Part shown: piece after piece, positions 35,994 to 47,800 of the stretch
Numbering within the stretch: the stretch's first letter is position 1
How the letters are laid out: each line of letters opens with the position of its first letter
DNA from: Sipunculus nudus
Lineage: Eukaryota; Annelida; Sipuncula; Golfingiida; Sipunculidae
DNA: 64,000 nt
Direction of reading: 5' to 3'
Assembly: GCA_026874595.1 (NCBI GenBank)
Contig: CM049310.1
Span: forward strand, 65,240,056-65,304,055
Position numbers and translations under genes: made by a program
The notes under the pieces: generated by a model
The model's input: only the letters and a program-made list of their open reading frames with translations
What the model was told of the DNA's origin: nothing
Databases searched by the model: none

Positions 35994-36708
35994 ACTTGCC
36001 GGAAATCTTCGATTTTCGAAAGCATGTTGGTCACCCGTGTATGTTTGTTCCTTCATCTTATGTATTATACTAATATCTCAAAAATTATTTTTCATTTTCC
36101 CGATATGGCTGCTAGGGGGCGCTGCACTTGACCCTTCCAAAAAAATCAGTTTTTGAACATATTTCCGTAAGAGTAATCCTATATTACACATACTATAGCT
36201 TATTTTTTTTTCTCTTGGTCTTCTTCAAAACATGGTCAAGTCACCTGGTCTCCCTCTAGTGTCACTTTGTCAGTATGTCTGTCTGTTTGTCATTTATCCT
36301 CATATTCGCCTGCTTGCTAGTTTTTGCACTTTAGATATAGCAATCAACAAGTCAGATATGTGGATGAATCCTTTTGAAACTATTACATCTTATATCATAC
36401 ACTAATATCACGAAACGCATTTGTCGTCTTCAGGATATGTCCACTAGAGGGCGCTGCAGTCGAACATATCCAGCATATCATTATTTGGCCATATCTCCAA
36501 CATTATAAGCCTCAATTACATAAACTATAGCTTATTTTCTTCCTCTGAGTCTTCTCCATAACCTGATTAAGTCATCTTGTCTCCATCTTGTGTCCCTTTG
36601 TAAGTTTGTCTGTTTGTTTGTCAGTTGTCCTCAAATTCACCGGCTTTTTGGTTCTTGAGTCTCACTGATAGCATTCTACAGGCCACCGTTTTGAAAGGAT
36701 CAAATTTT
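35994..36708 (+). mobile_element. Family B element, 5' part
   Basis: The 5' hairpin (ACTTGCCGGAAATC with GATTTTCGAAAGC) is followed by two roughly 330-bp sub-units with CTCF-like motifs at 36109-36123 and 36441-36455. It is interrupted at 36709 by a family A element. Confidence 0.65.
36441..36455 (+). promoter_or_regulatory. CTCF-like motif, full consensus match
   Basis: CCACTAGAGGGCGCT fits all 15 positions. The same variant recurs at 44205 and 59982. Confidence 0.5.
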
Positions 36709-37938
36709 AGCTCAGCTGACTTTCAGTCATGCTGGGCTATAGCGATGGGTCTTTGTCCGTCGTCCTTCCATCTGTTCATCCTGCTGACCGGCCGTCCGTC
36801 TGTTAGCAGGGCACAAATCGTAACTGTACAGGCTAGGGTCATGAACCCTATGTAGTCTTAGAGGTTCTAAAATGATCTCCTTGCAAACCTGAAATTAGGT
36901 CACTGACCTATATTCTCGAAGTTACAGGATGTGTATGCACCCCCCAGAAATAATTCTTTTAGCTAAAATTTTCATCCAAAACCTTCCATCTTTCACATAC
37001 AGCTCATCTACCAACAGGGGAAGAACCATAATTATTTTGAAGTCAACAGGTCAAAGGTCAAGGTCACAGGAGTCCCTTTATTTAATGCCTGTGGATGCAT
37101 TTTAAGCCAAATCTTTCATCCCAATTCTTTGAACTTTTACATATATTTCACCTACTAAGAGGGAGAAGAATCCTATAGATTTTTAGGTCACAAGATCAAA
37201 GATCAGGGTCACAGGATCCAATTTTTTTAAAAGGTTGTGAAAACATTTCAAGCTAGACATTTCATTCCAAACTTCCCAGCACTGATATCGCTTCTCTGCC
37301 AACAGGGGAAAAGACCTGTTGAATTTGAGGTCAAAGGTGAAGTTCACTGCACCCACTTTTTGTGTGGAGTCATTTTCAGTAAACTTTTCAATCTATACCT
37401 TCCATTTGTCATATATGGCTTACCAACCAATAGGGGAAGAAGCCTATCGATGTCGAGTTTCAAAGGTCAAGGACACATTACTTAATTATTCTAAATGGTT
37501 GTGAACATTTTGCAAGTGAAACTGTTCAACCCAAACCTTCAGTCTTTCACATATGCCATATCTATGCATCACTCAATTTGATTCAAACTTCATATTTATA
37601 AGCACCCGTTTCTCAATAATTCTTGCATGGATTTCCTTGATTTTTGCTATATATTTTGATCTTATATTTGCCCTTTTTGGTGTTTCTTTTGAGACTGACA
37701 GGTATCAAGCAAGCTATGGGAATAGTTACTGATAGCTTAACAATCATTCATTTTTCCTAAGACCATCAAGTCACTGTGTTTTAACCAGACATAGGTGATG
37801 TATATTTCTGTTGTCGTAGAAAATTTCACATATTGGCAAATTGGTTCTTCAAAATGTGACTGGAAGTTGTGAATCTCAGCCCATGATGTGGCAGGTCATG
37901 CTTGGCAGCTGAGCGTCATGACCCATGGGTCACTTGTT
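36709..37938 (+). mobile_element. Family A element, 1.23-kb variant
   Basis: It begins AGCTCAGCTGACTTTCAGTC and ends GCAGCTGAGCGTCATGACCC, hairpin, CACTTG. The first 250 bases match the A1 core, then a different core of about three 140-base units follows ('caggggaagaa', 'aaaggtcaaggtcac', 'caaaccttc'). The right flank 'aaactattacatctta' is family B, and related uninterrupted sites are at about 44470 and 48360. Confidence 0.7.
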
Positions 37939-39019
37939 AAACTATTACATCTTACATCTTACAGTAATATCTCGAAACAGATTATTCATTTTCTGGATAT
38001 TGCCAATAGGGGGCGTTGCACTCGCCTCTCCCCTATATATATTTCTTTGCCATATCTACAAAACTATAAACTTCAATTACAAACACTATGACTTATTGTC
38101 TTCCTTTGAATCTTCTCCATAATCTGAGTTAGTCATCTGGTCTTATTCTTGTGTCACTTTTTCAGTATGTCTGTCTGTTTGTCAGTGATCCTCTATTTCA
38201 CCTGCTTGCTTGATCTTGCGTCTTACAGTTAGCAATCTTCAGGCCACAGTTTTTCAGTATGTCTGTCTGTTTGTCAGTGATCCTCATTTTCGCCTGATTG
38301 CTGGATCTTGCGTCTTACAGTTAGCAATCTTCAGGCCACAGTTTTGAAAGAATCCTTTTGGAATTGGAACATCTCTTACAATAATATATACATTTTGGAA
38401 CATTTCTTACAATAATATATCAAAAGAAATTTTTTAATTTTTGGGATATGGCCGCTAGGGGATGCTGCGGTAGAGCCTCCACGCCATATCATTTTTTGGC
38501 CATATCTCCGACATTATAAACTCTACCTTCACTTGTAGTCTGTTCTCTCAGGTGTGTCAGTATATTTGTCTGTTTTGAGCTATGTCTGATTTCATGTTCT
38601 TTTGTGTGATATATGTCGTTCAACAGGCCAAACGTTCCAGCAATCGCTTTAAAAGTCATTCAATTGATAGAAAACCGTCAGTTTGTCCTGTTTGTCCATC
38701 TGTCTGTCATTTAAGCCCGGCAAGCTCTCGACCTATGATCGTCTAGTTTGTCTGTTTGTCTGTCTGTCTGTGCTCTACAGGTCACAATTTTTAAGCAATT
38801 GATCTGAAACTTATACATTTAGTGTATAATTGGTTCTCCTCGGAGCCTATTGTTTTTGGTGTTGATCGGTCAAAGGTCAAGGTCAGGGTCACTGAATAAC
38901 CTTAAAACGGTTTTTCCTTCATATCTTTGTCAATAATAATCGTATGCACTTAATCTATAGCTCATTTAATTCCTCATTTTGTTGGCTTTCCACATAATAG
39001 CAAATTATCCCGATCAATG

Positions 39020-39033
39020 GTTACCATGGTAAC
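39020..39033 (+). promoter_or_regulatory. RFX X-box-like palindrome
   Basis: GTTACCATGGTAAC is a perfect 14-base palindrome that fits the RFX X-box form GTHNYYATRRNAAC. Identical copies lie at 41544, 42837 and 52582. Confidence 0.4.
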
Positions 39034-40505
39034 GTATTTTTGGGGAAAAGGTCACAAAATTTGAATTTTTTTTCTAACTTTTCCATTTTAGAGCTAGAGA
39101 CGTGTGGTTTTTTGCATCAGGAAGTGTTTAATCAGGGGTTTATCATAAAGTACCAAGTATCGTAGAATCTTGTCTGAATTCTGGTCAAATGAGATTTTTC
39201 GAGATTTCAGTAAATATGACCTTGAGGTCGCCATTTTTTTAACTATTGCTTTGAAAATGACATATTTTGTGTTATTTATAAATATCTCGAAATCAATTTT
39301 TCATTTTTTGGAAATAGCCACCAGGGGGCGTGGTACATGAAACACTGTAACATATCATTTTTCTGCAATATCTCAAAAAATATTTAACATGACACAATGT
39401 TTATTGTCTTATCTGAAACTAGGATCATTGGCTTATTCCTGCGTACATGTAGCTTTGTGCCGCTGTTACCATGGTAATCAAATTTTGGGGTAAAACTTGG
39501 CAATCTGAAAATAATAAGTTTTTTGCTTCTATCTCCGTTGTTATTTATACTACAAGGGTCTAGTTTTCTGCGTTAGTTAGCATTCCTTTGGCTCTAATGC
39601 AGTCCATTGCAAGTCTCGCAGAATCTCGCTCTGTTTTCCGTCAAACGAGAAATTACGAGATTTATCAGAAATGCTGATAACTCAATCACGTTTTAGGTTA
39701 AACAGTATAGGTTTTCACCCTCTGGTAGCCTTTCGGAAGCTTAACATGATAAAACTGCAAATCTCGCCAAATCTCACATCATCTCCCGCCAAACGAGAAT
39801 ATTCGATATTTGGACAAAATATTCAACAAATGTCTATATCTCTGTCATTTTTATGCTAGAGATTTTATTTTTGTATTGTTCAACAATCATTTGACTAGTG
39901 ATACAAGTGATATAAGTGCATATTTTGTTATATCTTGCACCATTTTTCGTCAAACGAGAACAGTGGACCATTTAAACAAATGCAAATAATGCTGTCATTT
40001 TGTACACTACAGACATATAGTTTTCAGCATTTGACAGCGTCTGACACTCTCAGTCACATCATGTGATTATATTGCAATTCTCGTCAAATCTTGCCTCTTT
40101 TTTCATCAAATGATGAAAATATATCCAATTGCCGTGAGCACAAGTGGCTTCAGGGTTGACCGGTAAGTGCCGGCAAGGCTATTACAATTGCATGTTGGCG
40201 TGCGCGGTCGTCCATGAATCTCACAAAGCAGCATTGAATAGAGGACAGAAGCCGCTAAATGTGGAGGGAACACACCTGTGATTTTTATTGTGTCCCCTTG
40301 TCCGGCCACTTGTGTTGCCAGGAATCACTGGCAAATCTTTCAAACCAGGGACGGATCCACGATTTTGTAGTTGGGTGTGTCCAAATATGGGCGGATCCTG
40401 GTATAGCAGTTGGGGGGCAGGAGTTAAATTTTAATTTTACATCAAAATATATATAATAAAAATAAAATATCTCGAAACTTATTTTTTTTTCCTTTTAGAA
40501 AATAG

Positions 40506-40520
40506 CCACCAGATGGCGCT
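40506..40520 (+). promoter_or_regulatory. CTCF-like motif, full consensus match
   Basis: CCACCAGATGGCGCT fits all 15 positions. An identical motif lies at 41083-41097. Confidence 0.5.
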
Positions 40521-41082
40521 GCAGCAATAATTATAGTGCCATATCTCCAACACTATAGACAGTGTCACAACATTGATTGCAGCATGTGAAACTAGACTTA
40601 ATGCGTTTATCATCGTGAGGATTGTCATATTCTTCCATTACCATGGTGACCTAATATAGGTTACAATTCTTGAAATTCAAAATATGGAGATTTATTCCTA
40701 TAGACTGTGGCTTATTTTATTCATGCTTTCTATTCTCCATGACAGGAGTAAATTGCCTACACATGGAGTTATTTTCCGTCTGTCTGTCTACTCTTTTGTG
40801 GCTATTGAAAATCAGCGAAATCACATAAAAATGTGCTTCCATTTTAACCATGATAGCGGTTGTTCATTTGATCAGATCCAAACGTTCCCTGTCTGTCTGC
40901 CTAGTAACTGTCCGTCTGTTTTGCTGTCTTATTTCCGGCCATTTCCGGAACTAGATTTAATGCATTTAACCTCGTGGGGACTCTGTCGTATTCTGCGGGG
41001 GTTAAATTTTAATTATACATCAAATATATATAATAAAAAAATAAAATATCTCGAAACTTATTTTTTGTCCTTTTAGAAATAG

Positions 41083-41097
41083 CCACCAGATGGCGCT
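41083..41097 (+). promoter_or_regulatory. CTCF-like motif, full consensus match
   Basis: CCACCAGATGGCGCT, just upstream of a family B 3' end. Confidence 0.5.
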
Positions 41098-41240
41098 GCA
41101 GCAATCATCATTGTGCCATATCTCCAAAACTATAGACAGTGTTATACGTTCCCTGTCTGTCTGCCTAGTAACTGTCCGTCTGTTTCGCTGTCTAATTACC
41201 GGCCATTTCCGGCAAGCGTTCGACCTCTGGTCGTCTAGTT

Positions 41241-42513
41241 TGTTTTTTTGTTTGTCTGTCTGTCTGTCTGTTTGTTTGTTTGTCTGTATGTACACGCGCT
41301 ACAGGCCACAGTTTTTGAGCAATCGCTCTGAAACTTATGCATTAAGTGTAAGATTGGTTCTCCTCGGAGCCTATTGTTTTTGGTCATGATCGGTCAAAGG
41401 TCAAGGTCAGGGTCACCAAAAAACCTAAAATTTTTACTTTCTTCATATCTTTGTCAATAATAATCGTAGCCGCATAATCTGTAGCTCATTTTATTCCTCA
41501 CTATGTTAGCTTTCCAAGTGCTGGCAAATTTTTCCGGTCAATGGTTACCATGGTAACGTATTTTTGGGGGAAATTCAGAAAATTCGAAAATTTCCCTCCA
41601 AATTTCTCATTATTTAAGTTAGAGAGGTCTAGTTTTTTGCAATGCGTAGCATTTAATATGCTCTATGCGAAATTAATGTAAGTCTCGCAAAATCTTGTGC
41701 CATTTGTCGTCAAATGAGACTTTTCGAGATTTCATTAAATACAATTTACAGGTGGCAGTTTTACAGCTAAGGTTTTGAAAGTGACATATTTTCTGTTGTT
41801 CTGTATTATCTCGAACTTGTTTTTTCATTTTTCGGAAATAGCCACCAGGGGGCGTGGTACTGGAAACACTACAACTTATCATTTTTCCGCAATATCTAAA
41901 AAAATATTAAGCATAGAACAATTTTTTTTGTCGCATCTAAAACTAGGATCATTGCCTTATTCCTTCGTACATTTAGCCTTGTGCTGCCATTACCATGGTT
42001 ACCAAATTTTGGGGTAAAACTTGACAATCTGAAATACGGAGTGTTCCTGCTTCTGTCTCTGTCAATATTTGCGATAGAACGCTCTGGTTTTTGGCGTTAG
42101 ATAGCATTAGTTTACTTCTTAGTCATTCAATAGAAAGGCTCGTCATATCTCGCACCGTTTCTCGTGAAACGAGAACACGAGACCATTCAAAGAAATGCCT
42201 ATAATTCTGTCATTTTTTACGCTACAGACACATGGTTTTCAGCGTTGGGTAGCGCCTGACACTCGCAGTCACATTCAGGGGTCATATTGTAAGTCTCGTC
42301 AAATCTCGCGCCGTTTTTCGCCAAACCACAAAGACCCGCGCAATTGCCGCAAGTGGCGACAGGGTCCTTACGGTGGGCGGCCGGCGTGTGCAGCGGTGCG
42401 TGACGACCTCTCCGGGCCCTGTCTATGATCATACATGTTGGAGGCACAGTCCGAAGAACTTTATTGCTTGCCGGAAATCTTCGATTTTCGCAAGCATGTT
42501 GATCACCCGCGTA
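41241..42513 (+). repeat. 1.29-kb direct duplication, copy 1
   Basis: Family B sequence from the GTTTGTCTG tract to GCAAGCATGTTGATCACCCG recurs 1293 bases later with very few changes. It has a CTCF-like motif at 41842-41856, an RFX-like palindrome at 41544-41557 and an ERR-like half-site at 41401-41409. Confidence 0.85.
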
Positions 42514-42529
42514 TGTTTGTTTGTTTGTT

Positions 42530-42568
<39 letters not shown>

Positions 42569-43806
42569 TTGTTTGTCTGTATGTACAAGCGCTACAGGCC
42601 ACAGTTTTTAAGCAATCGCTCTGAAACTTATGCATTAAGTGTAAGATTGGTTCTCCTCGGAGCCTATTGTTTTTGGTCATGATCGGTCAAAGGTCAAGGT
42701 CAGGGTCACCAAAAAACCCAAAATTTTTACTTTCTTCATATCTTTGTCAATAATAATCGTAGCCGCATAATCTGTAGCTCATTTTATTCCTCACTATGTT
42801 AGCTTTCCAAGTGCTGGCAAATTTTTCCGGTCAATGGTTACCATGGTAACGTATTTTTGGGGGAAATTCAGAAAATTCGAAAATTTCCCTCCAAATTTCT
42901 CATTATTTAAGTTAGAGAGGTCTAGTTTTTTGCAATGCGTAGCATTTAATATGCTCTATGCGAAATTAATGTAAGTCTCGCAAAATCTCGTGCCATTTGT
43001 CGTCAAATGAGACTTTTCGAGATTTCATTAAATATGATTTACAGGTGGCAGTTTTACAGCTAAGGTTCTGAAAGTGACATATTTTCTGTTGTTTTGTATT
43101 ATCTCGAACTTGTTTTTTCATTTTTCGGAAATAGCCACCAGGGGGCGTGGTACTGGAAACACTACAACTTATCATTTTTCCGCAATATCTAAAAGAATAT
43201 TAAGCATAGAACAATTTTTTTTGTCGCATCTAAAACTAGGATCATTGCCTTATTCCTTCGTACATTTAGCCTTGTGCTGCTGTTACCATGGTTACCAAAT
43301 TTTGGGGTAAAACTTGACAATCTGAAATACGGAGTGTTCCTGCTTCTGTCTCTGTCAATATTTGCGATAGAACGCTCTGGTTTTTGGCGTTAGATAGCAT
43401 TAGTTTACTTCTTAGTCATTCAATAGAAAGGCTCGTCATATCTCGCACCGTTTCTCGTGAAACGAGAACACGAGACCATTCAAAGAAATGCCTATAATTC
43501 TGTCATTTTTTACGCTACAGACACATGGTTTTCAGCGTTGGGTAGCGCCTGACACTCGCAGTCACATTCAGGGGTCATATTGTAAGTCTCGTCAAATCTC
43601 GCGCCGTTTTTCGCCAAACCACGAAGACCCGCGCAATTGCCGCAAGTGGCGACAGGGTCCTTACGGTGGGCGGCCGGCGTGTGCAGCGGTGCGTGACGGC
43701 CTCTCCAGGCCCTGTCTATGATCATACATGTTGGAGGCACAGTCCGAAGAACTTTATTGCTTGCCGGAAATCTTCGATTTTCGCAAGCATGTTCGTCACC
43801 CGCGTA
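42530..43806 (+). repeat. 1.29-kb direct duplication, copy 2
   Basis: It is the second copy, offset 1293 bases. The microsatellite at its left end (about 42510-42575) differs in length from copy 1. Motifs are at 42837-42850 (RFX-like), 42694-42702 (ERR-like) and 43135-43149 (CTCF-like). A related, partly interrupted copy runs 52290-52652, 56072-56289 and 58916-59600. Confidence 0.85.
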
Positions 43807-44518
43807 TGTTTGTTCCTTCATCTTATGTTTTACACTAATATCTCAAAACTTATGTTTCATTTTCCGGATATGGCTGCTAGGGGGCGTTGCACTAGACACA
43901 TCCAAACAAATCAGTTTTTGGACATATTTCCGTAAGAGTAAACCTATGTTACACAAACAGTAACTTATTTTCTTTCTCTTGGCCTTCTGCAAAATATGGT
44001 AACGTCATCTGGTGTCCATCTTGTGTTACTTTGTCAGTATGTCTGTCTGTTTGTCAGTTATCTTCAAATTCGCCTACTTGCTGGTTCTTGCATCTCACAT
44101 ATAGCAATCAACAAGCCAGATTTTTTGAGGAATCCTTTTGAAATGATTACATCCTATGCCATTCACTAATATCACGAAACGCATTTGTCGTCTTCAGGAT
44201 ATGTCCACTAGAGGGCGCTGCAGTCGAACATCCCCAATATATCATTATTTGGCCATATCTCCAAAACTGGAAACCTCAATTACATAAACTATACCTTATT
44301 TTCTTCCTCTGAGTCTTCCCCATGATCTGGTTAAGTCATCTTGTCTTCATCTTGTGTCCCTTTGTCAGTATGTCTGTTTGTTTGTCAGTTGTCCTCAAAT
44401 TCGCCTGCTTGTTGGTTCTTGCGTCTCACTAATAGAATTCTACAGGCCACAGTTTTGAAAGAATCTTTTTTAAACTATTAAATCATATGTCTTACAGTTA
44501 TATCTCAAAACAGATTAT
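43807..44518 (+). mobile_element. Family B sub-units
   Basis: Continues from the B 5' hairpin at 43759. Two sub-units carry CTCF-like motifs at 43874-43888 and 44205-44219. It is broken by a family C copy at 44519, after 'cagattatt'. Confidence 0.6.
44205..44219 (+). promoter_or_regulatory. CTCF-like motif, full consensus match
   Basis: CCACTAGAGGGCGCT in a B sub-unit. Confidence 0.5.
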
Positions 44519-45187
44519 TAGCGAATCTGGTGCAGCGTCGTCCGTAGGTTAACCATAGTTATCTCAAAAACGGCAGGAACTAGCATTACCAATTTTTTTT
44601 GTAAATAAACAGTCGTCTGAAAAGCACTATCGGATTTTGTTTATTTTTTGGCTTTCTGCATTTACTGAGATTTTACAGGGAAAAAAGCTAAAAAAGCTTT
44701 AAAAATTTTCTTCTACGAAACTGTCCGGCCAAATAGGCCAATATTTCTAAGAAATGATCTCTTGAACAATCTATCTCAAGTTTGTTCGATTGGTTTCAGT
44801 TCGGAGATTAAACAGGAGGTTGAACTTAGTCATCTGCCAAAAAAGCAAACTAAAATTAAAATCTCAGAAACGGCTAGAGCTGTCATTACCAAATTTTATA
44901 CCTATATTTGTCTCATATGTCATATCTGAAATTGAGGTATTGGTGGCGCCACTTGCATTGATCTGTTTTTTTACAAGGGAAAATGTAATTTTAGACTCCA
45001 GGTTATACTCTGTTTTATGATGAAACTGTTAAGCTGATTGGTTTAAACTTTACAAGAATTATTCTATGATAGGTTTCTGCCAGTTTTATAAGAAGAGATG
45101 GGGTAAATGCAACTTTAAAAAAGCAGTGTAGCCAATTGAAAACTATGATTTATTTTCTTCCTCTGAATCTACTCGATAATCTGAGTA
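44519..45187 (+). mobile_element. Family C element, short copy
   Basis: AGCGAATCTGGTGCAGCGTC is a shortened C 5' end. The body matches 60295-60945 and the C parts at 22165-24440, and contains GGTGGCGCCACTTGC near 44942. It joins family B sequence ('aactatgatttattttcttcc') near 45140. It shows the uninterrupted form of the family D insertion site at about 44636-44655. Confidence 0.6.
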
Positions 45188-46665
45188 CCGTTTCCCCCCG
45201 TTGATAATCCGCACTTTTTCTCCATGAAATTGAAATAACAAACATTGGTGCGTATTATACATGGAAGCATAATTCCAAACTATTTCCCCTATCACATTGG
45301 ACATCGTATTGTGGGCCGACGGTGAGTGATAATAAAGGATTTTATGCAAACTAAGTGTATACTCCCTGAACTTTATCAAATTAGGCATAAGAAAACATAA
45401 TAATAGGTTTTATTTACTGTCATAATTTCAAAAACTTAAAATATACCTTGAATGTGGCTTACAGCCGTAGAACATTGATGATTTGTGAACTGAAATATGC
45501 ATGACTGTGCATGGTTTGGCCGACTTCATTTAATGTCATTGTCAGTTGGTAGATGGCGCTGTGCGCACCAGCACTGGGGTTGTTATACCGGGTCATTAAT
45601 TCTCTTAGGAAATGATCCGTGATACACTTAAATACTTCCTAAACAAATTGAGCCAAGGAAGGAATAATTGCCTAGTGGTTCCTTTAGTTAATTAATTACC
45701 CTATTTTGTACATCGTCATGGTCAGATTGATCAGTTGTACAAATTAACGTTATCACGGCCATAGTGTTATAACTTGATAACAAAGGATGGGGGATTTTTT
45801 TTATACTAAACTATATATATTTATTTAGAACATCATAGGTCATGCACTCTTGAAAGAAAATCTTTCATGTAGCGTATTACACTGTATAGATGAAAGACAA
45901 ACCACGGGGGCAAAGATCAAAGATTAAAATCAGGGCACCTCCACTTACACGGATTAGCAGGTCGTGTCAGTCTGTCACGTGGTCAGGGGAAGTCCAGGGT
46001 CTGCCCCAGGTGCCTAGAATACCAGGCACCAGCCAGGGTTCGGTAGTCGGTACATTCACACAATAATAGAACAAACAGTGAGTACATACAGGTGACCGCG
46101 ACTTAACCCAATGGGCAATCAACCGGGTCAGCGCTGGATAAACATGATGGCCCGTATTAGGCAAGTCAATTTAATAGTAATATATCACTTTGGTCAGAAA
46201 AAAACTCGTAATCTGTAATAGCCAGGTGGTCATATTTCACAGCATTTATAAATTGATTATATAACGGAGTTTCGAAAGGGACTGATATAAAATGGTCGTA
46301 ATTTGCTCGCATTTTACAGGTGGTTGTTCAGTATATTATATTTTACTTAAAACAGGTACGTGTCAGTATTGTACACTTAACAGCACCCTTTTTTACATTT
46401 GACAGCTAAAGGAGAATAACCTTTTTGCTATTTTAAGTGTAACGATCTTCTTCTAAGAGACTTGTCGGTCTGACTGGCAAAGTTTACCTCCATGGAACCA
46501 GTGCATATTCGATTACTACGGCAAATACAAGTTGCAGCATTCAAGATTTTGGCCAGAAACAGGCTGCGTATTATACACAGGGTTATGTGTTTTTCCTCAG
46601 AAATTGTTGCTCTAAACAGGGGTGCGGATTATCAACGGTAGCGGATTATCCATGGGGGAAAACGG
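45188..46665. mobile_element. 1478-bp TIR element at a TA site (Tc1/mariner-like, perhaps pogo type)
   Basis: The left end CCGTTTCCCCCCGTTGATAA is inverted at the right end (GGATTATCCATGGGGGAAAACGG). TA flanks both sides (45186-45187 and 46666-46667). The empty site 'ctgagtaggtcatctg' with a single TA is present at about 60981-60996. Sub-terminal 'gcgtattatac' and 'gcggattatc' blocks recur in both orientations. There is no transposase, so it is non-autonomous. TA duplication fits Tc1/mariner; the pogo assignment is a guess. Confidence 0.75.
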
Positions 46666-47306
46666 TAGGTCATCTGGTCTTATTCTTGTGTCATTTTTTG
46701 AGTATGTCTGTCTGTTTGTCAGTGATCCTAAATTTCGCCTGCTTTGCTGGACCTTGCTTCTTGCAGTTAGCAATTTTCAGGACACAGTTTTGAGGGAATC
46801 CTTTTGGAACTGGAACAACATCTTATTTCTTACATTAAAGTCTCAAAAGAAATTTTTAATGTTTGGGATATGGCCGCTACCATATATTGGCCATCCCTCT
46901 GACACTATAAACTCTACCTACTAAAACTATAGCTCATTTTGCTTCTCTTTACGTTCCCAACTTTTTTCTGGTAGTCTGTTATCTCAGGTGTGTCAGTATA
47001 TCTGTCTGTTTTGAGCCAAGTCTACTTTCATGGTCTGTTGTGTGATATATGTCAATCAACATGCAAAACTTTCCAGCAATCGCTCTGAAAGTCATTCAGT
47101 TGATAGAAAAGCGACAGTTTGTCCTGCTTGTTTCGCTGCCTTATTTCCAGCCATTTCCGGCAAGCGTTCGACCTCTGGTCGTCTAGTTTGTTGGTTTGTT
47201 TGTCTGCACTCTCCTGGCCACAATTTTGCCACAATCACCTTGAAACTTTCAGAGATGATGGAGAATTAAATTTCTAGGTGCCCTATTGTTTTTGGTTAAA
47301 ATAGGT

Positions 47307-47326
47307 TCAAGGTCAAGGTCAAGGTC
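47307..47326 (+). promoter_or_regulatory. Tandem nuclear-receptor-type half-sites
   Basis: Three AAGGTC steps in a row give two overlapping TCAAGGTCA (ERR/SF-1-type) sites. Single TCAAGGTCA sites recur in other B copies at 38877, 41401, 42694, 52440 and 63540. Confidence 0.35.
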
Positions 47327-47786
47327 GTCGAAAAACCTTGAAACCTTATTTTCCTCATAACATGGTCAAAAATGGTCGTATCAACCTCATTCTAAGATCA
47401 TTTTGTTTGTCTTTCCTTTCCCTATATCATGGTATGATCAACTTTTGTTGACTTTGTGTCACCTTGTCAGTATGTCTGTCTGTTCCTCTGTTGTTGTCAA
47501 TTTTGACAACGGCCTTGATGTCCTGTCTGACATTTAGTACAGTACAGGCCACAATTTTGCAGCAATCACCTTGAAACTTTCAGAGATGATGGAGAATTAA
47601 ATTTCTAGGTGCCCTATTGTTTTTGGTCAAAATAGGACAAAGGTCAAGGTCAAGATCATCAAAACTTCTCAAAACAGTTTTTTCTTCATATCTTTGTGAC
47701 TATTAGTCGTATCTACTTCAACGATAGCTCATTTTAATCGTCATTCCAAGGCCTGTCATTTGGTGTGTAGCTGACTCAAATTTGCC

Positions 47787-47800
47787 GTAACCATGGTTAC
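47787..47800 (+). promoter_or_regulatory. RFX X-box-like palindrome
   Basis: GTAACCATGGTTAC is a changed but still perfectly palindromic form at the equivalent place in another B copy. Confidence 0.4.

Larger units (their letters stand above)
37939..41240 (+). mobile_element. Family B tandem copies, ending at a 3' terminus
   Basis: Several B sub-units are seen, with two 3' ends (TCGTCTAG near 38732-38739 and 41231-41238). CTCF-like motifs are at 38003-38017, 39318-39332, 40506-40520 and 41083-41097. RFX-like palindromes lie at 39020-39033 and 39465-39478. 'TCTCGAAA' blocks precede each CTCF-like motif. No coding region. Confidence 0.65.

Noticed and set aside
35649-36056. Open frame of 135 codons on the minus strand, and overlapping plus-strand frames
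   Set aside because: It crosses the junction between a B tandem unit and the GC-rich module, is open on both strands and has no domain features. Similar frames arise wherever this module recurs.
42217-42624. Open frames with TDRQTDRQ or SVCLSVCL peptide runs
   Set aside because: These are translations of the GTCT/GTTT microsatellite.
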